Shown: positions 1 through 8,568 of the stretch, in pieces | How positions within the stretch are numbered: the first letter of the stretch is position 1 | Layout: each line of letters opens with the position of its first letter | From: Rhizobium hidalgonense | GTDB taxonomy: Bacteria; Pseudomonadota; Alphaproteobacteria; Rhizobiales; Rhizobiaceae | Direction: 5' to 3' | DNA: 64,000 bases | NCBI RefSeq assembly: GCF_002914525.1 | Contig: NZ_LODW01000052.1 | Span: forward strand, 1 to 64,000 | Position numbers and translations under genes: made by a program | Notes under the pieces: generated by a model | The model's input: the letters and a program-made list of their open reading frames with translations, nothing else | Databases searched by the model: none | Told to the model about the DNA's origin: nothing

Positions 1-379
1 CTACATGCAGATCCTGTCGGATGAGATGTGCCAGAAGATGTCGGGCAAGATCATCAACATCCACCACTCTTTCCTGCCGAGCTTCAAGGGCGCCAATCCT
101 TACAAGCAGGCCTACGGCCGAGGCGTCAAGCTGATCGGCGCGACCGCCCATTACGTCACCGCCGATCTCGACGAAGGCCCGATCATCGAGCAGGACACGG
201 CGCGCATCACCCATGCGCAGTCGCCGGATGATTATGTCTCGATCGGCCGCGATGTCGAAAGCCAGGTGCTGGCGCGCGCCATCCACGCCCATATCCACCA
301 CCGCACCTTCATCAACGGCAATCGAACCGTCGTCTTCCCGGCCAGCCCCGGCAGCTACGCTTCCGAGCGGATGGGGTAA
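1..379 (+). CDS. purU: Formyltetrahydrofolate deformylase, C-terminal part (cut by window edge)
   Basis: PurU hydrolyses 10-formyl-tetrahydrofolate to formate and tetrahydrofolate in the cytoplasm. The reading frame is open from the left edge (frame of base 2) to a TAA at 377-379, so about 125 C-terminal residues are visible. They carry the formyltransferase-fold signature: [17 protein letters not shown], then a G-A-T-A-H-Y-V stretch with D-E-G-P-I-I, which contains the His and Asp catalytic residues of the family. The N-terminal ACT domain would lie outside the window. The gene sits 130 bases before a folate-linked demethylase operon, so it probably recycles the folate that accepts formaldehyde from methylamine oxidation. 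The domain match is clear; a plain purN-type transformylase is less likely because of the context and the residues after the HHS motif. Confidence 0.88.
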   Translation, partial: YMQILSDEMCQKMSGKIINIHHSFLPSFKGANPYKQAYGRGVKLIGATAHYVTADLDEGPIIEQDTARITHAQSPDDYVSIGRDVESQVLARAIHAHIHHRTFINGNRTVVFPASPGSYASERMG

Positions 380-509
380 GAGGGTCACCGGTGGCGGGCA
401 GATGCTATCGAAGTTTTGGGAAATGCACGTCGGATGGGCTTGCCACGACGCGAAAGGCTTATATAGTCAGGAAATAAATATTCCGTAGAGGAAATAAGAG
501 GGAACGGTA

Positions 510-1643
510 ATGGCATTATCATGGCGTTTCTCCGTGTTGGCGGATCGGCATCGCGCTCTGGGATCGAAGCTTGAGGACTGGAGCGGCATGGGGACCGCCT
601 GGACCTACGACAAGGACATGTCGGAAGAGCATGTCGCCGTCCGAACAAAGGCCGGCATCATGGATGTCTCCGGCCTGAAGAAAGTGCATCTGGTCGGCCC
701 GCACGCCATCGCCGTGCTCGATTACATCACCACCCGCGACCTGACGAAGATCTACCCCGGCCGCTCGGTCTACGCGACCATGCTGAACGAGCGCGGCCAC
801 TTTACCGACGACTGCATCGTCTATCGAACAGGGCCGAATTCCTGGATGCTGGTGCATGGCTCCGGCTCCGGCCACGAGGAAGTCGTCCGGCAGGCAGCCG
901 GCCGAAACTGCGCCGTGCTCTTCGACGACGACCTGCACGATCTGTCGCTGCAGGGCCCGCTCGCGGTCGATTATCTCGCCAAATACGTGCCCGGCATCCG
1001 CGACCTCAAATATTTCCACCACATGCAGACGACGCTGTTCGGTGCGCCGGTGATGATCTCACGCACTGGCTACACCGGCGAACGCGGTTACGAACTCTTC
1101 GTGCGCGGCCAGGACGCCGTCATGGTCTGGGACCGGATCGTCGAGGAAGGCAAGGAGATGGGCATCATTCCCTGCTGCTTCTCGGTGCTCGACATGCTGC
1201 GCGTCGAAAGCTACCTGCTGTTCTATCCCTACGACAATTCGCAGATGTATCCTTTCGCCGACCAGCCGCCCGGCGACAGCCTCTGGGAACTCGGCCTCGA
1301 CTTCACCGTCAGCCCCGGCAAGACCGGTTTCCGCGGCGCCGAGGAACATGCCCGGCTGAAAGGCAAGGAACGCTTCAGGATCTTCGGCATGCTGATCGAT
1401 GCCGACGGACCGGCCGATCTCGGCGACGAAGTCTTTGCCGACGGCAAAAAGGTCGGCGTCATCACCTGCCCGAGCTATTCGTCGCTGACGAAGAAATCCA
1501 TGGCGATCGCCCGTCTCGATGTTGACAAGGCGGTGCATGGGACGAAACTCGAAGTCCGCGGCAAGACCGTGAAGGCCAGTGCCACGGCCCACACGCTTCC
1601 CTTCGACGATCCGGAGAAGAAGAAGAGGATTGCCGTGGGTTAA
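510..1643 (+). CDS. dmmD: GcvT-like folate-binding subunit of dimethylamine monooxygenase
   Basis: A 377-residue protein of the aminomethyltransferase (GcvT/sarcosine dehydrogenase C-terminal) family. Visible marks are an N-terminal region reading AGIMDVSGLKKV, the SRTGYTGERGYELF segment and a C-terminal barrel ending at TLPFDD. The ATG at 510 follows GAGGGAACGGTA, a good ribosome site. It is the first gene of a four-gene operon whose order (GcvT-like, small Cys-rich protein, reductase, DUF3445) matches the dmmDABC dimethylamine monooxygenase genes of marine Roseobacters and the multi-subunit haem-dependent oxidative N-demethylases. Its likely job is to bind tetrahydrofolate and capture formaldehyde released by demethylation. 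It is too far from gcvHP to be the glycine-cleavage T protein (no such genes are in view). Confidence 0.8.
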   Translation: MALSWRFSVLADRHRALGSKLEDWSGMGTAWTYDKDMSEEHVAVRTKAGIMDVSGLKKVHLVGPHAIAVLDYITTRDLTKIYPGRSVYATMLNERGHFTDDCIVYRTGPNSWMLVHGSGSGHEEVVRQAAGRNCAVLFDDDLHDLSLQGPLAVDYLAKYVPGIRDLKYFHHMQTTLFGAPVMISRTGYTGERGYELFVRGQDAVMVWDRIVEEGKEMGIIPCCFSVLDMLRVESYLLFYPYDNSQMYPFADQPPGDSLWELGLDFTVSPGKTGFRGAEEHARLKGKERFRIFGMLIDADGPADLGDEVFADGKKVGVITCPSYSSLTKKSMAIARLDVDKAVHGTKLEVRGKTVKASATAHTLPFDDPEKKKRIAVG

Positions 1644-1654
1644 GGAGCACGCCA

Positions 1655-2260
1655 ATGCTCGTTGCAGGCATCAAAAGCCGACCAGTCTATCAAGGTCTGA
1701 CCATCCAGCCGAACGCCCGGCGGCACATTTTCGCGCTCGAAGGGGAGGGCGCCCAGGCTCTCCTCGACCGGCGGGCAGCGCTTGACGAAACCGCTCTTTC
1801 CCGTAGCGAGATCCTCTATGTCGCCCGCGGCTCGCAAGGCACTGGGTTGGACGATGCGCTGCGCGGCCTCGGCGCCGACATGTTCTTCACCGCGCCGACG
1901 ATCGCAACGCTGCTCTTCCGATTGAAGGGGTCGCTCGGCACCGCCCATATGGGCACGCGGCTTTATATATCAGGCACGGAAGGCTTTATCGGGCAGGCGA
2001 TGCTGGTCGCGCTCGAATACGGCATGGACCACGCCTCCGTCATTACCGAGCACCGCGGCTCGCTGGCGAGGCGCGTGCAATGCGTCCATTGCAAGGGCAT
2101 CACCGACGACGTCACGACTAGCCCCTTTGCCTGCAGCCACTGCGCGCTGCCGCTTCTGGTGCGTGACCATTATTCGCGCCGGCTCGCCGCCTTCCAGGGC
2201 GTCAATATCGACGCGGAAGAGCCCGGCAGCGCGCCCAATCCGGAGGAGTTGTTCCTTTGA
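1655..2260 (+). CDS. dmmA: Dimethylamine monooxygenase subunit DmmA family protein
   Basis: A 201-residue protein. The N-terminal two thirds look like an alpha/beta nucleotide- or flavin-binding fold, with no motif I can name. Near residues 130-160 a Cys4 cluster (VQCVHCKG ... FACSHC) resembles a zinc ribbon or rubredoxin-like knuckle. The protein ends in a short acidic tail. ATG 1655 follows GGAGC and lies 11 bases after the upstream stop; the stop overlaps the next start. Position and size fit the subunit named DmmA in bacterial dimethylamine monooxygenase operons. What the subunit does is uncertain; electron transfer or assembly are both possible. The assignment rests mostly on operon order. 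Confidence 0.68.
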   Translation: MLVAGIKSRPVYQGLTIQPNARRHIFALEGEGAQALLDRRAALDETALSRSEILYVARGSQGTGLDDALRGLGADMFFTAPTIATLLFRLKGSLGTAHMGTRLYISGTEGFIGQAMLVALEYGMDHASVITEHRGSLARRVQCVHCKGITDDVTTSPFACSHCALPLLVRDHYSRRLAAFQGVNIDAEEPGSAPNPEELFL

Positions 2261-3222
2261 GCGGTGGTACAGAAATTCCCGTCCGTGTGGCGCGGATCAC
2301 CCCGATTGCGGAACGCGTCAAGCGCTTCCGCTTCGAGCGCCTCGACGGCAAGCCGATGCCCTATTTCTCCGGCGGCTCGCATATCATCGTCTCGATGAAC
2401 GATGGCGGCCATATGCGCCGCAACGCCTATTCGCTGATGTCGCCGCCGCATGATTGTGTGGCCTATGAGATCAGCGTGTTGCATGTCGAGGATTCACGCG
2501 GCGGCTCCACCTTCATGCATGAGAAGGTGAGCGAAGGCGACGAGCTGAAAGTCAGTTATCCCGTCAATCTTTTCCAACCGGATTGGCGCGGACGCAAACA
2601 TCTTCTGGTCGCCGGCGGCATCGGCATTACTCCCTTCATTGCGATGATGGAGCAGTTTTCCCGCGAAGGCGCCAATTTCGAACTGCACTATGCCATCCGC
2701 ACGCGCGACCGCGGCGCCTACTGGCGGGAGTTGCTTGAACGCTACGGCCAGCATCGCATCAAGATCCATTGCGACGCCGAAGGCGGCGCCATCCCCTTGA
2801 CGCGTCTGCTCGAGAGCCAGCCGCTCGGCACGCATCTTTATGTCTGCGGCCCCTCCGGCATGATCGACGGCGTGCTGAAAACAGGCCTCAATGCCGGATG
2901 GCCGGAGCAGAACCTGCACTCGGAACGGTTCCTGTCGTCGTTGCCCGGCAAGCCCTTCGCGATCGAACTCCTTCGGTCCGGCAAGACCGTGAAGGTCGGC
3001 CATCACGAAAGCATGCTGGAGGCGATCGAGGCGGCGGGCGTCGACGCGCCCTTCCTCTGTCGCGGCGGCGCCTGCGGTCAATGCGAAACCGGGGTCGTCA
3101 CCTGCGACGGCAAGCTGCTGCACAATGACGTCTATCTGACCAGCGAAGAAAAATCATCCGGCCGCAAGGTGATGATCTGCGTTTCCCGCTTCGAGGGAAA
3201 GACGCTGCATCTTGATCTCTAG
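2257..3222 (+). CDS. dmmB: PDR/VanB-type ferredoxin-NAD(P)H reductase subunit of dimethylamine monooxygenase
   Basis: A 321-residue reductase that would pass electrons from NAD(P)H through flavin and a plant-type 2Fe-2S cluster to the oxygenase. It has an N-terminal flavin-binding barrel with RNAYSLMS, a NAD-binding domain (LLVAGGIGITPF near residue 115 and VCGPSGM near 200), and a C-terminal ferredoxin domain with CRGGACGQC followed by a distant Cys (MICVSR). The start is a TTG overlapping the preceding stop, with GGAGGAG upstream, so the pair is translationally coupled. Domain order flavin-NAD-2Fe2S is that of phthalate-dioxygenase-reductase type proteins. It is the only electron-transfer protein in the operon, which supports the role. 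Confidence 0.85.
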   Translation: MSGGTEIPVRVARITPIAERVKRFRFERLDGKPMPYFSGGSHIIVSMNDGGHMRRNAYSLMSPPHDCVAYEISVLHVEDSRGGSTFMHEKVSEGDELKVSYPVNLFQPDWRGRKHLLVAGGIGITPFIAMMEQFSREGANFELHYAIRTRDRGAYWRELLERYGQHRIKIHCDAEGGAIPLTRLLESQPLGTHLYVCGPSGMIDGVLKTGLNAGWPEQNLHSERFLSSLPGKPFAIELLRSGKTVKVGHHESMLEAIEAAGVDAPFLCRGGACGQCETGVVTCDGKLLHNDVYLTSEEKSSGRKVMICVSRFEGKTLHLDL

Positions 3223-3256
3223 CGGCATCTGATAAAGCGGAACAAGGAGACCTGAT

Positions 3257-4297
3257 ATGGCAATCGTCTTTAAGCAGGAAACTTTCCGGAACGATTTCAG
3301 CTACCGGAACAGCCCTGAGAATATCCGGCGTTTCCCGTTTCCCTTCGACCGCGACGAATACATGTATTCGGTCAATATGGAGCCGCATGTGCACGGGCGG
3401 GCGGGGACCGTCTACGAAAGCCTGATCGACGTCGACGAACATTACGTCGCCGAGATGCATGACCGGGCGCTGGTGCTGAAGGAAGATCCGCTGCGCTATC
3501 AGGCGCTGCCGCACATGATGAGCGCGCAGTGGGATACGCTCGAACTGCTGATGGAAGAACAGGCGGCGGGCTACCCCGACCATTTCACCTTGATCCGCAA
3601 CGGCGACCAATGGCGCTGGATCAACCGTCCGCTCGGCATCGACGACAGCTTTACCTTCGGCGATGCTTCGACGCTGCCCTACGAGCCCTTCGAATATATC
3701 ACCCGCCAGGCCCAAGGCGATTTCTGCATCGTCGACCAGCGCGACGGCAATCTGTGGATGGATGCCGGCATGGTGACGACGCAGGCCGACTGGTCGCTCG
3801 ATTTCGATATCGGCATGAACTTCATGGAATGGCACGGGCCGGTGCCGCTCGCCCATCAGATCGGCGTCTTCGACCGGGCCTTGAAATTCCTGCTGAACCT
3901 CCAGCAGGGCAAGCCGACGCGGCGTTTCAACTGGACGATGACGATCAACCCGCGGCTCGACACCAGCCCGGAGAATTATCACAAATGGGGTCCTGACCGC
4001 ACGACAGTAACGCCTGAGAATGTCGGCGAGAAGGTGCATCTGCGTGTCGAGCTGCAGAGCCTGTGGCGCCTGCCGCGCTCGAACGCCATCCTCTTCGTCA
4101 TCCGCTGCTACCTGATGAACATGGAAGAACTCGCCACCGTGCCGAAATGGGCGCGGCGCTTGCCGCGGGTGCTGAAGACGCTGCCGCCGGAGCTGATCGA
4201 CTACAAGGGCCTCACCCGCTTCCGCGAGACGACGATCGACTGGCTTTCCAAATATGACGATGGGGCGCCGACCAGCCCCGGCATTTATCCGGACTGA
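3257..4297 (+). CDS. dmmC: DUF3445 haem-dependent oxidative N-demethylase catalytic subunit
   Basis: A 346-residue protein of the DUF3445 family. Characterised members are PAS-fold haem proteins that oxidatively demethylate secondary amines such as dimethylamine, producing methylamine and formaldehyde. Family-like stretches include HMMSAQWDTLELLMEEQAAGYP, here shortened to the start HMMSAQWDTLELL, the MEWHGPVPLAHQIG segment in mid-protein, and RSNAILFVIRCYL near the C terminus. There is no signal peptide. It is separated from the reductase by 34 bases with AAGGAG before the ATG. The first product of the pathway downstream, methylamine, has no dedicated oxidation genes inside this window. Confidence 0.82.
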   Translation: MAIVFKQETFRNDFSYRNSPENIRRFPFPFDRDEYMYSVNMEPHVHGRAGTVYESLIDVDEHYVAEMHDRALVLKEDPLRYQALPHMMSAQWDTLELLMEEQAAGYPDHFTLIRNGDQWRWINRPLGIDDSFTFGDASTLPYEPFEYITRQAQGDFCIVDQRDGNLWMDAGMVTTQADWSLDFDIGMNFMEWHGPVPLAHQIGVFDRALKFLLNLQQGKPTRRFNWTMTINPRLDTSPENYHKWGPDRTTVTPENVGEKVHLRVELQSLWRLPRSNAILFVIRCYLMNMEELATVPKWARRLPRVLKTLPPELIDYKGLTRFRETTIDWLSKYDDGAPTSPGIYPD

Positions 4298-4298
4298 G

Positions 4299-4336
4299 GC
4301 GCAAAGCGCGCTGTAACACTTCGAATTGCTGCATAA
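4299..4336. repeat. RIME-like intergenic element, partial copy A
   Basis: The stretch GCGCTGTAACACTTCGAATT followed by GCTGCATA matches two other copies in this window (7385-7440 and 9338-9433). It is the right half of a Rhizobium-specific intergenic mosaic element. This copy lies in the 57 bases between dmmC and tmm. Confidence 0.7.
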
Positions 4337-4354
4337 TCAAGAGGGGAATGCTTC

Positions 4355-5692
4355 ATGACTAGAGTAGCCGTCATCGGTGCCGGTCCTTCCGGGCTGGCGC
4401 AGCTGCGCGCCTTTCAATCGGCCGCCCAGAAGGGCGCCGAAATCCCGGAGATCGTCTGCTTCGAAAAGCAGTCGGATTGGGGCGGGCTCTGGAACTATAC
4501 CTGGCGCACTGGCCTCGACGAATATGGCGAGCCGGTGCACGGCAGCATGTATCGTTACCTCTGGTCGAACGGCCCGAAGGAATGCCTCGAATTCGCCGAT
4601 TATTCCTTCGAAGAGCATTTCGGCAAGCCGATCGCCTCCTATCCGCCGCGCGCCGTGCTCTGGGACTATATCAAGGGCCGCGTCGAGAAGGCGAATGTTC
4701 GCCATTGGGTGCGCTTCAGCACGCCGGTGCGCATGGTGCGTTTCGACGAGCAGACCAAGAAATTCACGGTGACGGCGCATAACCGCATCGAGGACCGTAT
4801 GTATGACGAGGAATTCGACTATGTCGTCGTGGCCTCCGGTCATTTCTCGACGCCGAACGTGCCCTATTTCGAGGGCGTCAAGACCTTCAACGGGCGGGTG
4901 CTGCACGCCCACGACTTCCGCGACGCGCTGGAGTTCAAGGGCAAGGATATCCTGCTTGTCGGCCGTAGCTATTCGGCCGAGGACATCGGCTCGCAATGCT
5001 GGAAATACGGCGCAAAATCGGTGACGACGAGTTACCGGTCAAAGCCGATGGGCTTCAAATGGCCGGAGAATTTCGAGGAACGTCCGCTGCTGACCCGGCT
5101 GGAAAATCGCACGGCGCATTTCCTCGACGGCTCGACCAAGGAGGTCGATGCGGTGATCCTCTGCACCGGATACCAGCACCATTTCCCCTTCCTGCCTGAC
5201 GATCTCAGGCTGAAGACCGCCAACCGGCTCTGGGCCGACAGCCTCTACAAGGGCGTGATCTTCGACAGAAACCCGCAGCTCTTCTATATCGGCATGCAGG
5301 ATCAGTTCTACACCTTCAACATGTTCGACGTGCAGGCCTGGTGGGCGCGAGACGTGATGATGGGGCGCATCACCTTGCCGCCGGAAGAGGAGCTGAAAGC
5401 CAATTTCGACATGTGGCGTGCCCGCGAGGAGACGCTCGAAGATGCCGAGCAGATGATCTGGTATCAGGGCGACTATGTGAAGGAACTGCTTGCCGAAACC
5501 GATTATCCTTCCTTCGACATCGAAGGCACCAACAAGACCTTCATGGAGTGGGAACATCACAAGGCCCACAACATCATGGGCTTCCGCGATCATGCCTATC
5601 GATCGCTGATGACCGGCAACATGTCGCCGACGCACCACACGCCCTGGGTCGAGGCGCTCGACGATTCCATGGAGGAATATCTGCGCAACTGA
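4355..5692 (+). CDS. tmm: Trimethylamine monooxygenase, flavin-containing (Tmm)
   Basis: A 445-residue flavin-containing monooxygenase, the normal length for bacterial Tmm, which oxidises trimethylamine to trimethylamine N-oxide with NADPH and O2. Visible motifs: FAD-binding GAGPSGL at residues 8-14; the FMO signature [11 protein letters not shown] (F-x-G-x3-H-x3-F) near 180; the NADP-binding GRSYSAED near 205; and [10 protein letters not shown] near 270, the ATGY-type motif. A weak GAGGGG ribosome site precedes ATG 4355. It follows the dimethylamine monooxygenase operon on the same strand after a repeat element, so it may be co-transcribed. A related FMO with another amine or sulfide substrate is possible, but the presence of tdm and dmm genes favours trimethylamine. 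Confidence 0.87.
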   Translation: MTRVAVIGAGPSGLAQLRAFQSAAQKGAEIPEIVCFEKQSDWGGLWNYTWRTGLDEYGEPVHGSMYRYLWSNGPKECLEFADYSFEEHFGKPIASYPPRAVLWDYIKGRVEKANVRHWVRFSTPVRMVRFDEQTKKFTVTAHNRIEDRMYDEEFDYVVVASGHFSTPNVPYFEGVKTFNGRVLHAHDFRDALEFKGKDILLVGRSYSAEDIGSQCWKYGAKSVTTSYRSKPMGFKWPENFEERPLLTRLENRTAHFLDGSTKEVDAVILCTGYQHHFPFLPDDLRLKTANRLWADSLYKGVIFDRNPQLFYIGMQDQFYTFNMFDVQAWWARDVMMGRITLPPEEELKANFDMWRAREETLEDAEQMIWYQGDYVKELLAETDYPSFDIEGTNKTFMEWEHHKAHNIMGFRDHAYRSLMTGNMSPTHHTPWVEALDDSMEEYLRN

Positions 5693-5705
5693 CGAGGCGG
5701 GCCGC

Positions 5706-5745
5706 ATTGCCGGAGCAGGGTGCCTGTCCACCCTGTTCCGGCAAT
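5706..5745. terminator. Strong hairpin after tmm
   Basis: A 17-bp stem (ATTGCCGGAGCAGGGTG against its complement, one G-T pair) with a 6-base loop, starting 14 bases after the tmm stop. No T-run follows, so it may act as a stabilising or attenuating hairpin rather than a classic terminator. Confidence 0.55.
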
Positions 5746-5762
5746 TGCAGCCGGCCCTTGAA

Positions 5763-5807
5763 GCGTGTCGCGCAAAAGTGTGCAGCGGTTTTGCGATCAC
5801 GACATGC
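5763..5807. repeat. Palindromic intergenic element (GCAAAA...TTTTGC core), copy 1
   Basis: Nested inverted repeats: GCGTGTCG pairs with CACGACATGC outside, and GCGCAAAA with TTTTGCG inside. A diverged relative lies at 8981-9028. Such short palindromes are common between rhizobial genes; no coding function. Confidence 0.5.
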
Positions 5808-5857
5808 TTAGCACAAAGAAGACGGCATAAATCCCTCTGCAACTCATCTCTTCGGAC

Positions 5858-6469
5858 GTGGCCTTCATGGATTTTCAGACAAGCATTCTCGGGCGCATGA
5901 ACGGTTTTCTCTACCGCTGCCGCGCCGATGAAAACTATACGATGCTGGAGATGACCAACGGCATCGAGCGCATCTTCGGTTATCCAGTCGACGAGATCGT
6001 CGGCAATCGCACCCGCACCTTTACCTCGATCATGTACGAGGAAGACGTGCCGTTGATGGACGAGGTCGTCGGACGGGCGCTGGAGAAACGCGCGGACTGG
6101 ACGATGGAATACCGCATCCGCCACGCCATGGGCCATCTCATCTGGGTGACCGAGACCGGCGGCGGCCTCTGGGACGAGAAGGGTGAGCTTCTCTATCTCG
6201 AGGGTAGCATCATCAACATCGAATCACTCTACCAGCGAATCGACGAACAGACCGCCGACATGCGCGTCACCGCCTCGAAGACCAACGAGATCCTGCAATC
6301 GCTGCGCTACCTCAAGCTGCTCGCCGTCAATGCCGGCATCGAGGCGGCCCGCGCCGGCACGGCCGGATCGGGTTTTGCCGTGCTTGCCGCCGAAATGCGC
6401 ACGCTTGCCAACTCCTCCGAAGAGGCCGCCCGCGCCATTTCCGACGCGCAACGCAAGGCGCAAGGCTGA
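5858..6469 (+). CDS. Soluble PAS-domain protein with minimal MCP-type signalling tip
   Basis: About 203 residues from GTG 5858 (ATG 5867 is an alternative three codons in; neither has a strong ribosome site). Residues 10-125 form a PAS_3-type sensor domain (IFGYPVDEIVG, ending IWVTETGG and LYLEGSIINI). Residues 130-200 are a helical segment that copies only the tip of a chemoreceptor hairpin (LLAVNAGIEAARAG, then GFAVLAAEMRTLANSS). There is no membrane segment, HAMP domain or methylation helix, and a full signalling domain would be about three times longer. It may be a cytoplasmic sensor that interacts with chemoreceptor arrays, or a shortened relic. It stands alone between tmm and minC. Confidence 0.7.
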   Translation: MAFMDFQTSILGRMNGFLYRCRADENYTMLEMTNGIERIFGYPVDEIVGNRTRTFTSIMYEEDVPLMDEVVGRALEKRADWTMEYRIRHAMGHLIWVTETGGGLWDEKGELLYLEGSIINIESLYQRIDEQTADMRVTASKTNEILQSLRYLKLLAVNAGIEAARAGTAGSGFAVLAAEMRTLANSSEEAARAISDAQRKAQG

Positions 6470-6485
6470 GCATTGGCGCCGACGC

Positions 6486-6517
6486 AGAACGCCCGCGTTG
6501 TTAACCTGCGGCGTTCT
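6486..6517. repeat. Inverted repeat after the PAS gene
   Basis: AGAACGCC and GGCGTTCT, perfect 8-base arms around a 16-base centre, 17 bases after the stop. Possible terminator without a T-run, or an operator in the minC upstream region. Confidence 0.35.
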
Positions 6518-6602
6518 CAAAAATTGCATATATTCTTCAATAGCTTGTTGTAATTCCGCTGGACAGGAATCTCGCGCTGTTACGAGGAATATTCAGGCCG
6601 CG

Positions 6603-6618
6603 TTAACTTTTTGTTAAC
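6603..6618 (+). promoter_or_regulatory. CtrA box upstream of minC
   Basis: TTAACTTTTTGTTAAC is an exact match to the alphaproteobacterial CtrA full site TTAA-N7-TTAAC. It ends 40 bases before the minC start. CtrA control of min genes is reported in Sinorhizobium meliloti, which supports the reading. Confidence 0.75.
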
Positions 6619-6658
6619 CATAGCAGCGCTACACATGGTCAACGATTTCTTCACATAG

Positions 6659-7378
6659 ATGACCAAAGTGCTAACAGACGCTCGCTCTATCCGCATCAAG
6701 GGCCGCTCTTTCCTGGCGGTCATGCTGTCCCCGGACCTCCCGATCGACGATTGGTTGACCCGGCTGGACGATCTGGCCGCGCGTTCGGCCGGCTTCTTCC
6801 TCGGACGGCCTGTTGTGCTCGACCTGACGGACCTGCAAATCGACCGGCCGCAGCTCAAAGAGCTGATTGCCGAACTTGCCAAGCGCAATGTCAGCATCAT
6901 GGGTATCGAAGGCGCGCGGCCTTCGATCCTCGGCTCGGGCATGCCTCCGGCACTCAAGGGCGGCCGGTCGGTTTCCGATATCGAGGTTCCCGCCAAGGAG
7001 ACCGCCGATCCGCCGGTCAAAGCGGCAGCCGCCGAGACCCGTGCTGCCATGCAATCGATCGTCATCCGGGAACCGGTGCGCTCGGGACAGTCGGTGATCT
7101 TTCCGGAAGGTGACGTCACCATCATCGGATCGGTCGCGTCCGGCGCCGAGGTGATCGCCGGGGGATCGGTCCATATTTACGGCGCGCTACGCGGCCGAGC
7201 CATGGCGGGCTCCATCGGAAACGCATCGGCGCAGATTTTTTGCCGCAAGCTCGAGGCCGAGCTGGTGGCAATCGACGGCATCTACAAAATGGCAGAAGAC
7301 ATGGCCCCCAATCTTCGCGGACAGGCAGTTCAGCTCTGGCTCGAAGACGATGCGATCATGGCGGAAAAACTGATCTGA
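6659..7378 (+). CDS. minC: Septum site-determining protein MinC
   Basis: A 239-residue inhibitor of FtsZ assembly. The N-terminal domain (residues 1-105) is followed by a proline/alanine-rich linker and a C-terminal beta-helix domain near 150-230, recognised by VIFPEGDVTIIGSVASGAEV and GGSVHIYGALRGRAMAG, the MinD-binding and dimerising part. It is followed by minD and minE in the usual order. The ATG at 6659 has no clear ribosome site, so the leader may be very short; the CtrA box lies just upstream. A RIME-like hairpin separates it from minD. It acts at the membrane through MinD to block division near the poles. Confidence 0.95.
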   Translation: MTKVLTDARSIRIKGRSFLAVMLSPDLPIDDWLTRLDDLAARSAGFFLGRPVVLDLTDLQIDRPQLKELIAELAKRNVSIMGIEGARPSILGSGMPPALKGGRSVSDIEVPAKETADPPVKAAAAETRAAMQSIVIREPVRSGQSVIFPEGDVTIIGSVASGAEVIAGGSVHIYGALRGRAMAGSIGNASAQIFCRKLEAELVAIDGIYKMAEDMAPNLRGQAVQLWLEDDAIMAEKLI

Positions 7379-7384
7379 CGACAG

Positions 7385-7440
7385 CGCCGCGCGTCTTTTC
7401 AGACGCGCAAAGGACGCTGTAACACTTTGAATTACTGCGG
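7385..7440. repeat. RIME-like element, copy B, between minC and minD
   Basis: It contains a perfect 8-bp hairpin GCGCGTCT-TTTC-AGACGCGC followed by AAAGGACGCTGTAACACTTT, the same core as copies A and C. It lies inside the min operon and could set the minC to minD expression ratio by RNA processing. Confidence 0.75.
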
Positions 7441-7454
7441 CAAAGGAGAGAGAA

Positions 7455-8270
7455 ATGGGGAAAGTGATCGTCGTCACGTCAGGCAAGGGCGGGGTTGGCA
7501 AGACAACCTCGACCGCCGCATTGGGAGCGGCGCTGGCGCAACGCAATGAAAAGGTCGTCGTCGTCGATTTCGACGTCGGCTTGCGTAATCTCGACCTGGT
7601 GATGGGCGCCGAGCGCCGGGTCGTATACGACCTGATCAATGTCATCCAGGGCGACGCCAAGCTGACCCAGGCGCTGATCCGCGACAAGCGGCTGGAGACG
7701 CTGTTCCTGCTGCCGGCCTCGCAGACGCGCGACAAGGACAATCTGACGGCCGAGGGCGTCGAGCGCGTCATCACCGATCTGAAGCGCTATTTCGACTGGA
7801 TCATCTGCGACAGCCCGGCCGGGATCGAGCGCGGTGCGACGCTTGCCATGCGCCATGCCGATGTTGCCGTTGTCGTTACCAATCCGGAAGTCTCGTCGGT
7901 CCGCGATTCCGATCGCATCATAGGCCTGCTCGATGCCAAAACTGCCAAAGCCGAACGCGGCGAGCGGATGGAAAAGCACCTGCTGCTGACCCGCTACGAT
8001 GCCAACCGCGCCGAACGCGGCGACATGCTCAAGGTCGACGACGTGCTGGAGATCCTGTCCATCCCGCTGCTCGGCATCGTGCCCGAAAGCATGGATGTGC
8101 TGCGGGCATCCAACATCGGTGCGCCGGTGACGCTTTCTGAAAGCCGCAGCCCGGCTGCGATGGCCTATTTCGACGCCGCGCGCCGGCTCGCCGGCGAAGT
8201 AGTACCGATGGCAATCCCTGAGGAAAAGCGGAATATTTTCGGCAAGATCTTCGGACGGAGGGCGGCATGA
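7455..8270 (+). CDS. minD: Septum site-determining ATPase MinD
   Basis: A 271-residue ParA/MinD-family ATPase. The deviant Walker A motif KGGVGKTTS (residues 10-18) and the [14 protein letters not shown] segment are diagnostic. The C terminus ([16 protein letters not shown]) is the amphipathic membrane-targeting helix. ATP-bound MinD dimerises on the membrane and recruits MinC and MinE. AAAGGAGAG gives a strong ribosome site. The stop overlaps the minE start by four bases (ATGA), so translation of the two is coupled. Confidence 0.97.
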   Translation: MGKVIVVTSGKGGVGKTTSTAALGAALAQRNEKVVVVDFDVGLRNLDLVMGAERRVVYDLINVIQGDAKLTQALIRDKRLETLFLLPASQTRDKDNLTAEGVERVITDLKRYFDWIICDSPAGIERGATLAMRHADVAVVVTNPEVSSVRDSDRIIGLLDAKTAKAERGERMEKHLLLTRYDANRAERGDMLKVDDVLEILSIPLLGIVPESMDVLRASNIGAPVTLSESRSPAAMAYFDAARRLAGEVVPMAIPEEKRNIFGKIFGRRAA

Positions 8271-8527
8271 ATATTTTCCGGCTATTCAACAAGCAGAGAA
8301 CCGCACCTGCCGCCCGTGAGCGCCTGCAGGTGCTTCTTGCCCACGAGCGCTCCTCGGCGGGTTCGGACCTCGTCTCGCTGCTGCGCGAGGAAATCCTTGC
8401 GGTGATCGCAAAACATGTGCAGCTCGACCACGACAAGGTACAGGTGACGATCGATCGCAACGAGTTCGTTTCGACGCTTGAGATCGATGTCGAAATTCCG
8501 CTGAATGCGGCCGTGCAGGCCGCTTAA
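8267..8527 (+). CDS. minE: Cell division topological specificity factor MinE
   Basis: An 86-residue protein, the usual MinE length. The N-terminal amphipathic region ([20 protein letters not shown]) includes the membrane-binding and MinD-activating segment; the C-terminal part from about residue 40 is the dimerisation domain ([13 protein letters not shown], then [20 protein letters not shown]). It stimulates MinD ATPase and drives Min pattern formation. The start codon overlaps the minD stop. It is the last gene of the operon and is followed by a perfect hairpin. Confidence 0.95.
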   Translation: MNIFRLFNKQRTAPAARERLQVLLAHERSSAGSDLVSLLREEILAVIAKHVQLDHDKVQVTIDRNEFVSTLEIDVEIPLNAAVQAA

Positions 8528-8533
8528 AACGAG

Positions 8534-8562
8534 GCGCTGCCTGTCGTCACGACAGGCAGCGC
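8534..8562. terminator. Bidirectional hairpin between minE and a convergent gene
   Basis: Fourteen-base perfect arms (GCGCTGCCTGTCGT and its complement) around one base. It sits between the convergent minE and DUF6481 stops. No T-run on either side, so termination is inferred from position and stem strength. Confidence 0.6.
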
Positions 8563-8568
8563 TCGAAG

